Shown: piece after piece, positions 22,607-33,334 of the stretch
How the letters are laid out: every line of letters begins with the position of its first letter
Numbering within the stretch: the first letter of the stretch is position 1
NCBI GenBank assembly: GCA_921293015.1
Contig: OV121093.1
Span: forward strand, 1,364,001 to 1,428,000
Direction: 5' to 3'
DNA length: 64,000 nt
Source of the DNA: Phorcus lineatus
Lineage: Eukaryota; Mollusca; Gastropoda; Trochida; Trochidae
Program-made: the position numbers and the translations under genes
The notes under the pieces: model-generated
What the model saw: the letters and a program-made list of their open reading frames with translations, nothing else
What the model was told of the DNA's origin: nothing
Databases searched by the model: none

Positions 22607-23183
22607 TGTTATGAGTGTATGATTGTTCATAAGTTAAAATGTATAACATTGTTGTATTGTTTAGTGGGTCACACTTGCACTTGCACGATAGTCGTAGCTG
22701 GCAGTGTCTAGAATCATCTATTCTAGAATGTTCTATCTATTTCTTGATTGCTTGAGTTGGATACTTCTGATGGGAGTTTGTCGTGGAACTTTAAAAAACA
22801 TTCTAGAAGGTATCTCACCTATATGAAGGCCGGCATTAGAACTCTTACACATCTTACTTCTTACAATCAACTTTGCGATCATCTGCCGTGCCACTGTTTT
22901 TGAATACCTTTACAAGCAGGATTTATCTATCTTCTATCAAGACCCACTGACTGTTTTCAACATTCATCAACTGTGTGATTCATAAGGACTGGTGAATATA
23001 TTTAGTTAGCTAATTAGTGTGACTCATTTGATATTGTATCATAGCTTGTATTAGCTTGACATTTTAACCTTAAACACTTTGTTTATTATTTAATTGATTA
23101 AATTGTAATTAATATACAATTGTCTTGTTATATTTTGCTGGTTTGACTTGGGACATTTTCCTATTTCAAATTCATTTGTAACA
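22607..23183 (+). mobile_element. Probable solo LTR, 577 bp
   Basis: The segment starts TGTTATG and ends TTGTAACA, so the termini are TGTTA/TAACA inverted repeats. It is flanked by a 4-bp direct repeat GAGT at 22603-22606 and 23184-23187. An ACCTATATGAAGG TATA-like block lies near 22820. No internal coding region, primer-binding site or second LTR is nearby, so it would be a recombination-derived solo LTR of a Gypsy/BEL-type element. Orientation is guessed from the TATA-like block. Confidence 0.55.
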
Positions 23184-23187
23184 GAGT

Positions 23188-23647
23188 TCTTAACAGCCAG
23201 GGGATATGATAGACCAAATACGTCATAAAAACATCAAAAACATTAGCAGACAATGAAAAATGGCCTCGGAATAAAAAGGAAATACCCATTTCGGAAAAAC
23301 ACAGGGTCATATGTGGATCCAGCCAACAACTAACACCCCCACCGTATCAGCAGCTAAACAATTGTCGCCCAGCTCGCCAAATTCACCCATAATTGAGAAA
23401 AAAAATCAAAAAGATGCAACAAGAAGTAGTTAAGCTGTCACATTCAATATCCCTAAGAAAGATTAAATTGGCATAGCTCCAAAGGGTGATAACATTTAGA
23501 TATACATGCCAGGGGGTGTGAGGTTTGAATCCCGGAAAAGGCGCACTAAGGCTCGCAAAATGCAATGTTGATTGCTAACGCAGAACATTTACGATCCAAA
23601 AACATTCTCGCATTTTAAACTCTTTTGACACGAATACAAGATACAGT
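23188..23647. other. 3' flank of the Toll-like receptor, nothing else recognised
   Basis: Contains no recognisable gene. The receptor's polyadenylation signal was not located with confidence. Confidence 0.4.
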
Positions 23648-25740
23648 CTATTCCAAACGCTTCAAGATTTTGATTCCGTCCGTTAGAGTGCTCCAAAACA
23701 CATGCTCTCCAAATCTATCTGTGCTGTACTCCAGGTAGCTGTTTGTTGTCATCATCAGCGCTAGATCCTTGGGCATCTGCTTCACGTCCACTTCCTCCAG
23801 TAGAATCACCAGGAGATTGTTCAGTTTCCGGGAGATTCCGTCAAGTCGGGCCATATTGAACTCATAAATGCACCATTCGCTTTTCAGAAACTCTGGGGAT
23901 AACACAATCACAGTTTTCCTGCTATGTTGAATTGCATTTACAATATTTTCTGAGATGATGTCTCCTGGGATGAAATCTCTGTTGTGGATGCAAACTTTCA
24001 ATCCAGATTTGTCTTCAAGCTCAACAAGCATTTTTCCAATGACAAAGGTGCGATCGTTATCAGCATATGATATAAAGGCATCATATGTGTATATGTCAAA
24101 GTCATCTTCATTATTCACAGGTAAGTATTTGTTTCTGCCGACATAAAACAAATAACTGAGCTTCCATCCGTGCCGGTAAACCATGAAGCCAGAAAAAGCA
24201 ACAGAAGTGTAACAACTCCTGATACAGATGACACAATCAACACTAGGGCGGATTTACAACCCTCATGTAAGCTTGACAAGATGTCATCTAGATGCTGAAG
24301 ATTAATATTGCTCCCGTTTGTAAATCTACACGTTTGGTTTTCCATTGGCTTCAATTGTGTGCTGTCTCTCATCCATTCGAGGAACTCCAAGGTGTCACAG
24401 GAGCAGATCAAAGGGTTGGCGTCCAAGATGACAGTAACATTTGGAAGAAGCTTCAGCTGCTCCATAATCCCCAATGGAAGTTTATCTAATTTATTGTTTT
24501 TCAAATTCAGTTCGGTCAAGGTTTTCAAATTACTTATGTCAACGTCAAAATTTGTCAGATAGTTACCACTTATGTTGAGGTATTGAAGGTTAACAGACGC
24601 TTTGAAAATTGACTTGGGTAGAAATGTGATTCTGTTTTTTGAGATATCTAAAACCTCTAAATTGTAAAATTGTTGAAAAATATCTGAAGATGTGTCTCCC
24701 TTCAAACATTGCCCAAGGTCATTGTTGGAGAGATTTAAAAATCTCACTTTATTTGACCCTGAGAACAACGTTTTACTAAGTTTAGATATCACATTTTGTG
24801 ATACGTCCATATATTCAACGTTTGCAAGTCCTCTGAGAGGACCAGTTACTGATGCTATTTGATTGACACTGAGATCGATTGTTGTCACGTTGTTTCTGAT
24901 TGGAAGGACAGTCAGAGAGTCAATGTAGACGTCCAATAAGGCCTGCCCAATTCTTAGCACTTCAAGTGAAGGCATAAGGGGAATAACTGGGGGAAATTCA
25001 TCTGTTTGCGAAGGGTTTACATGTCCCCTTCCGGGGCTCCAGGTTCTATAACCGGTTACATCAAGTATCCTCAAATGATTTAAACATAACAAACCCGTGA
25101 GGTTCGAAGCATCATAATCACCTAACATGGTATAGCGTAGTGTTAATACTTCAAGAGTTTTTGCCAAAGATGAAAAACACGATTTCCCGATATAGGTAAA
25201 TGCGTTTCCATCCAAATGGAGTTCTTTCATAGCAGTGTGTTGTAAAGAACTGCAGAACAAGCCATCCAGCGGAACTATCGATGACTTAAGAGTGATTATG
25301 AAATCAAGAAACATCGTTCTCAAAGTGCCGTTTCTGAGCCAGGAGAGAATTTTGACAATTTGAGGAAGACCAAGATCCATGTTCCGTGAAAGATCAAGAT
25401 ATTCAAGGTTTGTGAAAACCACACTATGGGCGTTTTCAATAGTTGTGAGAGAGTTCCCTCTCATATTGAGATGACGGAGGTTAAACATATCTTTAAAATC
25501 AGAGACCTTAAGCACATATACATCTCCATAGTCAAAAAGAAGTGTGGTAATATTTCCAGGATCCGGCAGGGACACTCGCCTCAGTCCTCTGTAGGAACAG
25601 TTGGCTAATGTTCCTTCATAGTGCGGGTCCGGTTGACAGGAACAAGGGCGACAATCCATCAGTAAGCCAGGTAGTTGCAGACCGTTACACACCATCAGTA
25701 GAAGCAAACAGAAGAGCACCGTACAATACGTTTGGTGAAT
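23648..25740 (-). CDS. Toll-like receptor (LRR-TM-TIR) with one frameshift
   Basis: An innate immune receptor in one large exon. From the N-terminus: hydrophobic signal (VLFCLLLLMVCNG); LRRNT cysteines (CRPCSCQ...ANC); about ten or more LRRs, e.g. LEVLDISKNRITFLPKSIF; LRRCT (NPLICSCDTLEFLEWM...C); TM helix SALVLIVSSVSGVVTLLLLF; basic juxtamembrane YRHGWKLSYLFYV; then a TIR domain with YDAFISYADNDR (box 1), RDFIPGDII (box 2) and FWSTL (box 3). The LRR frame ends at 24115; the TIR frame opens by 24184. One missing base, most simply in the A5 tract at 24193-24197, accounts for it. An acceptor (CTATTTGATTTCAG on the minus strand) precedes 25740, so the start codon is probably in an upstream exon. 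Confidence 0.85.
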
Positions 25741-26408
25741 CTGAAATCAAATAGTTTTACATCAGCCTACCATGTGTGCATCAATTAATGATATTTGGTT
25801 CTTTCTTATGACAGTGTGCTATTAACGAAAATGATATGATCGAGGTATGTGTATAGTTTTACTGCCTAAATCACGTCAGCAAGAGATGCAAAATATTTTG
25901 CAAGTTACGCACATGAAGTTCCGTAGTAAATACACTAAACACTGTGCGGAGCTGCCGCTAAATTTGTTATCTCATTCCTAAAGGTTATGATATCGGGTCA
26001 ATCGGTCGGCACGTCATGTTATAACACGAAGATTTTTTCTGGACACTGCAAAAGGGTTCTTCCGCATTCTTAACCACCACAATAGAATGGACATTTTCAA
26101 ACCACAGAAGCAAGTGAGCATTATATTAAAGAAATTGCAACTTTAAATTATCTTGTAGAATTATTTTTTTAAAATCCCATGCATATGACAAATATGTGAC
26201 CTTTTCAAATTTTGGTACAATTCCATGATGATAGCCCCAAACCTTTTCAAGGTATGGTGTGAACAAGGTCTGTTTCTATAGCTTTCACAACTCGCTACCG
26301 TAACATTGTACTTTTTAGCATGTTTAAACGTGTTACATCGGAAGTTTTGTATCCGAGTTCTGATAAATCTCAGTGGGAAAAAGGTAAAGCTAATAACAAG
26401 GTGCGGCC
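25741..26408. other. 5' intron/flank of the Toll-like receptor
   Basis: A first exon is expected upstream of the acceptor at 25740 on the minus strand, but none can be assigned. No other feature is recognised. Confidence 0.4.
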
Positions 26409-26469
26409 GAAACCGTACAGAAACCGTACAGAAACCGTACAGAAACCGTACAGAAACCGTACAGAAACC
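26409..26469. repeat. 11-bp tandem repeat, about 5.4 copies
   Basis: GAAACCGTACA is repeated perfectly from 26409 to 26463, then degrades to GAAACCAACA. Confidence 0.95.
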
Positions 26470-27507
26470 AACAGAGGTGCTAAATATACTTATAGGTAGA
26501 AAAAGAATACTTTGAAATAAAACAAATATGTTTTAACATGTTGCTGCATAGCTATCTGAGTACCTACAGATACAGATCTCAATTCTATGACATTTGGACA
26601 GAGACTAGTTTTTCTTTAAAGCATGGAGAGTAAAGAGGATATTACCCTACTCACAATACACTCTTTGCAATGTATTTTCAACAGCATGACTCAAATCTGT
26701 GAAATTAAGATTTCAAGTTTAAAAGTGCATAGCTGAAAAAACAATGGAGCAAATAGACAATGACGTCATAATAAAATGTAGATGGGTTATTTACTTAAGT
26801 GACTTACATACATTAAAAATATATAAGCCTACAAGCAGATCATATGACAAAATAATAGGGCCTTACCATACTGTTTGGTTTGATGTAAACATGCAAAATC
26901 CAAACAAGGTCGGTGTGAAGTGCCTAGGACTGTTCAGTGGCTGCGTTAAGCTTCCAGAACTACATATGACATTTAGTCTCTGCAGCAGTAGCAGTGTTGT
27001 AGCGTACAAATGGTTAACTGTTAAGGAAGTAATATGACAGCAAACTTTACAGGAGTTGAGGTGACCTGGGGATTGAATCTTCTTTCAAAAGCATTTACTC
27101 ATATCACAGCTGATATTATCATTGCAGAGGGAAAGCCCGCAACACTTTTATGACAAACCTTGCAATGAAACCTGCAAGTTTAGGTGATTAGGGTTTTAAC
27201 ACCGCTTTTAAGAATATTTCTCTGATATCATGGTTGCTAGTGTTATTGCAAGGAGAAGACTCGCTACATGTTTTGCGTGACTACGCATTCTGGTGTAACT
27301 TAAGCCATAAGCTTTAACTAGCCAACCGAGACTGGAAAAGTTTTTGAAGGCATGTAAAACGCCACACTCACCTGATGGTTGGTGTTGAACGTCACTTTCA
27401 GGAAAAAAATAACTTATAACGCGGCTGCTAGTAAGATCACAGTAAGAAAGCCAACAACAAGCGTAAATACTTAAATGAATAAATATATATAGAGATAATC
27501 TCTGTCT
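26470..27507. other. Intergenic, nothing recognised
   Basis: A 97-codon open stretch at 26744-27037 (plus) has no recognisable domain and low-complexity Ser runs. It is treated as chance. Confidence 0.45.
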
Positions 27508-27875
27508 TATCAGTGTCATCTGATATCAAAGATATTAACACAAGTTGATAAAAGTTACAAATATCCAAGCCTTGCCTAGGATATTTTGACTTTTATGAAT
27601 GGGTGTTGATATATTTGATATCGTAAGCACGAGGGTGAGATTCGCTTTATCATCAAAAATTCAATTCCAATTCTGTGAAAAATTTCTGATCACTGCACTA
27701 CTCTAATACTCACTGCGGTGATGTCATAGCAATGTGTCGTCGTCATGTTTATGGCGTCATAGCATTGTGATGTCATTACTTGATGATTTAAATCTATTGT
27801 GATGTCATGAACGTGCCCGAAACAGGGCATTGTTAAGTATCTACTGTCAAAACGATATTTCCTGTGGAACACAGT
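27508..27875 (-). repeat. Dispersed repeat with internal palindrome (copy 2)
   Basis: An inverted, diverged copy of the 10108-10560 repeat. It contains GATATCAAAGATATTAACAC, a TGATAAAAGTTACAAATATC arm with its mirrored partner, the TGATGTCAT-rich middle, AACAGGGCATTGTTAAGTA, and CCTGTGGAACACAGTTTTGG at the far end. Confidence 0.6.
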
Positions 27876-28867
27876 TTTGGATGCTAAATACTAATACTTC
27901 TCCAGAGTTGATATATAAGAGCCTCATAGCACTAATAATCATTATGTGACCGTGGTTACACATATTCTGTTATGGATTGCAAATCTCGCGACCATGATCT
28001 TTCAACATGTCAAAACTTCCTGTCAATATGTGCTCTCGTTAAATATTTCTTGTTTTAAACTTTAAGAACAGGGTGAACATTACCATAGCCTATCTTTTGG
28101 GACCTTCACCTTTGACATTCAATGTAATACGTTTAATGATCACTTTACAATAAATCAAATTGCAAAACCATGCAAAAGTAGTGACCTTGGACCAATAGTA
28201 GCAAAAACATTTTCCAATTTTAAAACTCTACAAAGATTATATATACATATCTATAAAGTAAGAGCCCCGAAACAACAAAACTTTCCAGATATCGCGTGTT
28301 AGAATTTTTTCCCATTGATATCAGAACCCTCGTCCTTGACCTTTGACTTTCAATGACAGCAAGTCAAAATACGCCCTTTTGTATATAAATAGGAAGTTAT
28401 GTAAATGACCTTTAAAACCTCGGTGGGAAATAGTTAAATAGAAAAGAAAGAATAGCCAAATATAATTAGCGGCAGCTATGGAAAACGAACAAAAACTTAT
28501 AGCAGGCTTGACTCTGCATAAATTAGAACTAAATGATACATCGTTTAGTATGTTTTTCACGTCTGGGTAAAACAAACATAAAAGCACCAGATCATAATCA
28601 TTTGAAATTTTCAAATGTATTGTTTACGACTTCTGCAAGCACGGCGGAAATACATTACAGATCAGATATTTTATAGAACAATAGTTGCCACACTTAAAAT
28701 GCAAGTAGACAGTGTTCCGGTTTTGATACGAGTTTAGAAACATCTACCTGATAATATCGGGAATCATTTCCATAATGAATCCCAAACAATGGAGATTGTT
28801 CCGTATTGAACAAACTTCCTGTATAACTATTGTGTGATTTATGGGCTGATTTTATTTCCAAATGAAA
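27876..28867. other. Intergenic, nothing recognised
   Basis: No gene, RNA or repeat is supported. Confidence 0.45.
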
Positions 28868-28985
28868 TACCATGGGGTGGTTCAGCGCTGAAATAAAGTG
28901 TAGCATTGCACCCAAAACTTATTGTTCTCTACTGCAGTTGTCAAGCTCCTGGCAGAATTCCATTGCGCTGTCCCAGCCCCGGCCC
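28868..28985 (-). mobile_element. Fragment of the tRNA-derived SINE
   Basis: The minus strand aligns with the middle of the full SINE at 38204-38511: GGACAGCGCAATGG near its 5' side, CTGCAGTAGAGAAC, GGGTGCAATGCT, then GCGCTGAACCACCCCATGG. Both ends are eroded. Confidence 0.65.
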
Positions 28986-29680
28986 CGTTAGGGGTGTCTA
29001 ATGTCGGTACTTATCTCAAACGATCACCTGAAGCTTGTCTCTTTTTTTAAATGTATATTGTGAATTGAGATATTCTGTCTTCTATGTCAAGACAGTAACA
29101 AACACTGATTGTTTTACTAGATAGTTTATTCAAAACTTAGATTTTAGATTAATCTTTTTAGTTAACCTGCATATGTACATATTCACTAAATGACTTACAA
29201 CGTGGATTACCTGCACGCAGATCGTTTTTAATGACGAAAGGTACGCTTTCGTTGTATTTATGTCAAACGCCTTTCAATCCATACTCTTGTTAGAATTTCG
29301 AAGTTTCAACTTTAATCGCTTTTTTACTGTTTATGAGAAACTATCAACTTGACTGCAATATATTTCTAGACGAGGTTTAACAGTATTTAACCCATTAAAG
29401 ATATCTTCTAAAAATTAAGAAATATTGGCCCTTCAATTAACCAGTCAAAGGGTCGAGTGTTTATTAAGATAATAAACCTTTAGACCACCAACCCTGACAA
29501 ATAGTGTTAAATAATAACACATGTTCGACACCATCATGATATAGCCACAGGGTAACTAATTAAGAATTTGCTGGTGGTTCAATACGGTCAAAAGAGTCAT
29601 GGCCCTTGTTAGATTTTATTAGCGCTTCTTATTTTGGTAAGAGTTGCGTCCCTTCCGACTGTCGCATATTCTTGGGTATG
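28986..29680. other. Intergenic, nothing recognised
   Basis: AT-rich DNA without a supported feature. Confidence 0.45.
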
Positions 29681-29942
29681 GTATGTAACACCATGTACAT
29701 ACATGTGAACGTTCTCCAAAAGTAGCATGGTGACCAAGGTAACGGGGAGGGAGCTATTCTGTCTTCCATGCCAATGTATGTAACACCATGAATATACATG
29801 TGGACGTTCTCCTACAGTAGCATGGTGACCAAGGTAACGGGGAGGGAGATATTCTGTCTTCTATGTCAATGTATGTAACACCATGTATATACATGTGAAC
29901 GTTCTCCTACAGTAGCATGGTGACAAAGGTAACGGGGAGGGG
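29681..29942. repeat. 95-bp tandem repeat, about 2.75 copies
   Basis: GTATGTAACACCATG recurs at 29681, 29776 and 29871. Each is followed by GTTCTCC, AGTAGCATGGTGAC and AAGGTAACGGGGAGGG. A related ATTCTGTCTTCTATGTCAA block also stands alone near 29070. Confidence 0.9.
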
Positions 29943-29944
29943 GA

Positions 29945-30009
29945 CTATGATACCTGACTATGGTAATGGATTGTTCCCCCGAGCAGAGACCGCACCGCCC
30001 CCGGACTAC
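29945..30009 (+). mobile_element. U1-LINE spacer fragment, left of a SINE
   Basis: GGATTGTTCCCCCGA, GACCGCACCGCC and CCGGACTACGAGAG match the ORF1-ORF2 spacer of LINE copy A (reverse complement of about 44840-44910). It continues beyond the inserted SINE at 30526-30570. Confidence 0.75.
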
Positions 30010-30024
30010 GAGAGCGATATGTGA

Positions 30025-30525
30025 GAGAGTGAGTGAGTGAGTTGGGGTTTAACGTGCTTTGAACAATAGGTGAGGTGAAGTGAATTGGGTGTTTAACGCC
30101 GCTTTGAAACCTGCGAGCATCGGCTGGAACTAGCGAACCATGGGTGGTACTGCGCTGAAACTCAGTACAGCATTGCACCCAAACCTGACTGCGTGTAGAA
30201 CAGTTCTCTACTGCAGACAAAATTGCCGAGCCCCTGGCGGGATGCTTTGAACAATATTTCAGTTATTAAACACGTGGATGACAAGCATCCAAAAGAGAGT
30301 GGACAGATAAGGGAGAAAGGGGTCGACAGGATGAGGGAAAAGACGGAAAGAAAGGCATAGTGAGAGATAGACAACAAGTTTTAGAAGGACTCGAATTTAG
30401 TCTGGCTTCTACCCGTCGACCTGTCCAGCTTGGGTGTCCCTACCAGGAGCATAATAGCATAGCACTTGGGGTCGCTGAAGCACGCAAACCACCACACCAC
30501 GATAAGGTATCGAGTCCAGTGGTGG
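30025..30525 (-). mobile_element. ACTC-tailed SINE with 15-bp TSD, itself hit by a second SINE
   Basis: The target duplication GAGAGCGATATGTGA occurs at 30010-30024 and 30526-30540. The minus strand starts CCACCACTGGACTCGATACC, carries GGTCGACGGGTAGAAGCCAG and CACGTGTTTAATAACTG, and ends AACCCCAACTCACTCACTC. A different SINE sits inside at 30068-30242. It landed in U1-LINE spacer DNA, so it is younger than that LINE fragment. Confidence 0.85.
30068..30242 (-). mobile_element. 5'-truncated tRNA-derived SINE nested in another SINE
   Basis: Flanked by the 13-bp duplication TGCTTTGAACAAT (30055-30067 and 30243-30255). The body matches the 3' two-thirds of the SINE at 38204-38511 (GTAGAGAACTGTTCTACACG, GGGTGCAATGCTG, CCACCCATGGTTCGC) but lacks the tRNA-like head. 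Confidence 0.85.
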
Positions 30526-30569
30526 GAGAGCGATATGTGAATTGTGTTTGTTTTTAGTACTGGATATGT

Positions 30570-31337
30570 GTGTCTTGTTTCCTAGTGAATAAGGCGCGAA
30601 ACAGACTGAGGATCCAGTGGTTACCCGAAAAGTTTGGAACAGGGTTTCTTACAAACTTGTTCAAGGACAATGGAAACGTGTTGTGGTGCCGAGAGGAGTT
30701 CTCAGAGAATGAGTTCGACAAGGGTTGTTTCCTTGGCCAGTTTGAACTATTACTAGAGTGTGACAACGAGGCTCTTGAGAATATTCCCCATCTTGTGCTG
30801 GTGGCGCTGTCTGAAAGAACAAGCTTCCAGATCTTAGTCACGATGGCCGGCAGACCCCCCTTATGCCTCAAGTGTGAGGAGGTTGGACACACCCGGAGGG
30901 AGTGCTATAACTCATGGAAAACACATGTCCGCTTTCCGGAAGCTCCAGGACAGATGCCAGCACAAGTGGCTTCAGCAAAGGCTCCAGCACCGATACCATC
31001 GTACGCTGATGCTCTGAGTGGAAAGAGCAAGGAGACAAAATACATTGATGACGAGATGGACGGGGACTTTGAGGACACTTATCATCAGCCCAAGCATTGG
31101 TCAGAGGAAGTTGTGGAGGGGAAAGAGACAGCAGAACAAGTTTTCCCAAAAGACAGCCAGGAGTTCCCAACTTTGACAGTGCAAGAGCGACAAGAAGGTT
31201 GGGAGATTGCTCATGGAAAGAAAAGTTTGAAGCGATCTCTCTCGGTGGAACAGACAAAGGAGGACATTAAACATCTGGATAAAGCTGGAAAACTTGGCGA
31301 ACCCAAGTGTAGACAACAGCGACACATAAATGACTAA
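30570..31337 (+). pseudogene. U1-LINE ORF1 fragment (subfamily A type, C-terminal two-thirds)
   Basis: About 255 codons remain open and closely match ORF1 of copy A at 44949-45980: shared blocks RIQWLPEKFGTGFLTNLF, EEFSENEFDKGCFLGQFELL, and MAGRPPLCLKCEEVGHTRRE with its C-x2-C-x4-H-x4-C zinc knuckle. The N-terminal third is missing; the sequence switches abruptly from LINE spacer to mid-ORF1 at about 30565. It is in the opposite orientation to the main array, so it is a displaced, rearranged piece. Confidence 0.85.
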
Positions 31338-32175
31338 CTATGCCAGAACTTCACCTAGCAGAGCCCCCGGACAACGAGAGCTTATTGGACCTTCTTCTTT
31401 GGATTTATGTGTTTTCCGATGGACATATATATGTGTGTGTTATTCACAATGGATTTATGTGGATTTTCAGCTTTGTACGAATTGCTATTTTATGTATAAT
31501 TGTACACCGACTGGAAGAGCAGCCAGGGGAGGAAGTGCAGGACATTCGGATGGAGGAAAACATCACCAGTGAATCCCAGGATTGGGCTGCACCTGCAGCG
31601 GAAGTTACTATCATCATGGAAGGGAAGGATCAGGAGACTTATTCCCTCACTGGACTCACAGGAAGTGAAGGGACAGTCCCAGGAATGTTTTGCTTCAGGA
31701 GATCATTCAGGCAGAAGAGGCAGACGAAAGAAAGAGCATCTCGAGGAAGAGACACAATTCCACTATATGAACATATAGAGATAATATGAGACGTGAGGCT
31801 GTACACAACAGACTTCCGAGAAGTGTTTTCAGGAAGTGCCTCCACTAGTGAAACAGAATTGTTTCATCTATCATGAATTGTCTCTCAGCAGAACGACTTA
31901 TTATTTGTCGCCGGATTTGGAGAATGGAATGTGACCCCTAACCACGACTGCTACGCCCCCGGACTCTGAGACTGAACTGTGATTTTAACCCGGAACGATG
32001 CGTAACGTGTTTCAGCCCTTCAGATCTATTCATTTAATTCTGCCAAACGTTTATATGTGTTTTCTAATGGAGTATATGTGTTTTCCAATTGATTATATGT
32101 GTCTCCTGGCGGATTATTTTTGTTTTGAATTTTGAATTTCATTACTTGTAAGCTTTTTTGGTTCGTGTTTCATAT
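31338..32175 (+). pseudogene. Mosaic of U1-LINE spacer and subfamily D ORF1 C-terminus
   Basis: 31338-31504 resembles the copy A ORF1-ORF2 spacer (CCGATGGACATATATATGTG, AATTGCTATTTTATGTATAA). 31505-31790 switches to the C-terminal part of ORF1 as in copy D: LEEQPGEEVQDIRMEENIT and EVTIIMEGKDQETYSL. 31890-32175 matches the copy D spacer (CCCCCGGACTCTGAGACTGA, ATTATATGTGTCTCCTG). Two LINE subfamilies are therefore joined in one fragment. Confidence 0.75.
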
Positions 32176-32349
32176 CTAGTGCCGGGTTTTTAAAATTGTA
32201 AATATTAGGGTTTTGTATCATTTGATAAGTATTTCCAATTTTTTTAGCTCCACGAGACCATATTTTTATATTTCATTCCCCCTACTTTTAACAACAAATG
32301 ATTAATCAGTCAACTTTAAATTGGTTAGGGTTACCTGTGTCAGATTAGT

Positions 32350-32600
32350 ATTGAGCGTACATGCTCCTGGTAGGGACACCCAAGCTGGACAGGTCGACGG
32401 GTAGAAGCCAGACTAAGGTTGAGTCCTTCTAAAACCTGTTGTCTATCTCTCACTATGCCTTTCTTTCCGTCTTTTTCCTTATCCTGTCGATCCCTTTCTC
32501 CCTGATCTGTCCACTCTCTTTTGGATGCTTGTCATCCACGTGTTTAATAACTGAAATATTGTTCAAAGCCCGGTAAACTACAACTCACTCACTCACTCAA
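32350..32600 (+). mobile_element. ACTC-tailed SINE (5'-truncated)
   Basis: Begins CATGCTCCTGGTAGGGACAC, continues with GCTGGACAGGTCGACGGGTA and ends in CACTCACTCACTCA. Confidence 0.85.
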
Positions 32601-32790
32601 GGAGAAAGGGATCGAAAGGATGAGGGAAAAGACGGAAAAAAGGCATTGTGAGAAATAGAAAGCCGGTTTAGGAAGGACTCAAATTTTGTCTGGCTTCTAC
32701 CCGTTGACCTGTCAAGCTTGGGTGTCCCTACCAGGAGCATGTACGCTCCAGCTGGCATAGCCCTTGGGGTCTCTGAAGCACGCGTTTAGA
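32601..32790 (-). mobile_element. ACTC-tailed SINE fragment, inverted
   Basis: Directly abuts the previous copy tail to tail. The minus strand carries GAAGCACGCG-adjacent AGACCCCAAGGGCTATGCCA, then ACCAGG and TCCTTCCTAAACCGGC blocks. Confidence 0.75.
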
Positions 32791-33334
32791 TAAGAACACA
32801 TGATACACACTGAATAATCCCGCTACACTAGTGGAGCCATCATAACCCAACAGGTACTGAAGCACTTTAAATCTTGTCACAGTTAAAGGGTGTGGCCAAA
32901 GGAAGGTCAGCGTGACAACTCTCTGTTTCTATCCAGAAATACCATGTAATATTACGTGGACGCCAGAGTGAAGAAGTTTTGGCGATGCCCTAATTAAGTG
33001 CTGTCACACACCTCGGTACTTCGCCGACTGCCATGGTTTCTTATGATTTTTATACATAACAAATATGAATGAGAAATCATAACTACAATCACCCAAGGTA
33101 CTCTAAATTGGACAGCGATGGTAAAATGGAATGTTCATAGAAATGAAATGACGATGTAAAGTAGATGATATTCCTGTCTTGTAGCTAGAAGATGAGAGTT
33201 GCACCAAATATCGCTATGTGTTTGTTTCCATGACAACAGGCTTCGATCCTGATAGGGCAGTCCAATTGTGAATGTTTCTAAAAATCTGCTGTCTTATCTC
33301 ACTATGTATTCCTCTCTCCACCACTTGACTCGAT
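32791..33334. other. Mostly unrecognised; faint LINE 3'UTR at 33095-33190
   Basis: TTGGACAGCGATGGTAAA and AAGTAGATGAT resemble the U1-LINE 3'UTR (minus strand), for example near 58217-58278. The rest is unassigned. Confidence 0.4.

Noticed and set aside
26744-27037. 97-codon plus-strand frame
   Set aside because: No recognisable domain, no splice or promoter context, AT-rich composition like its surroundings.
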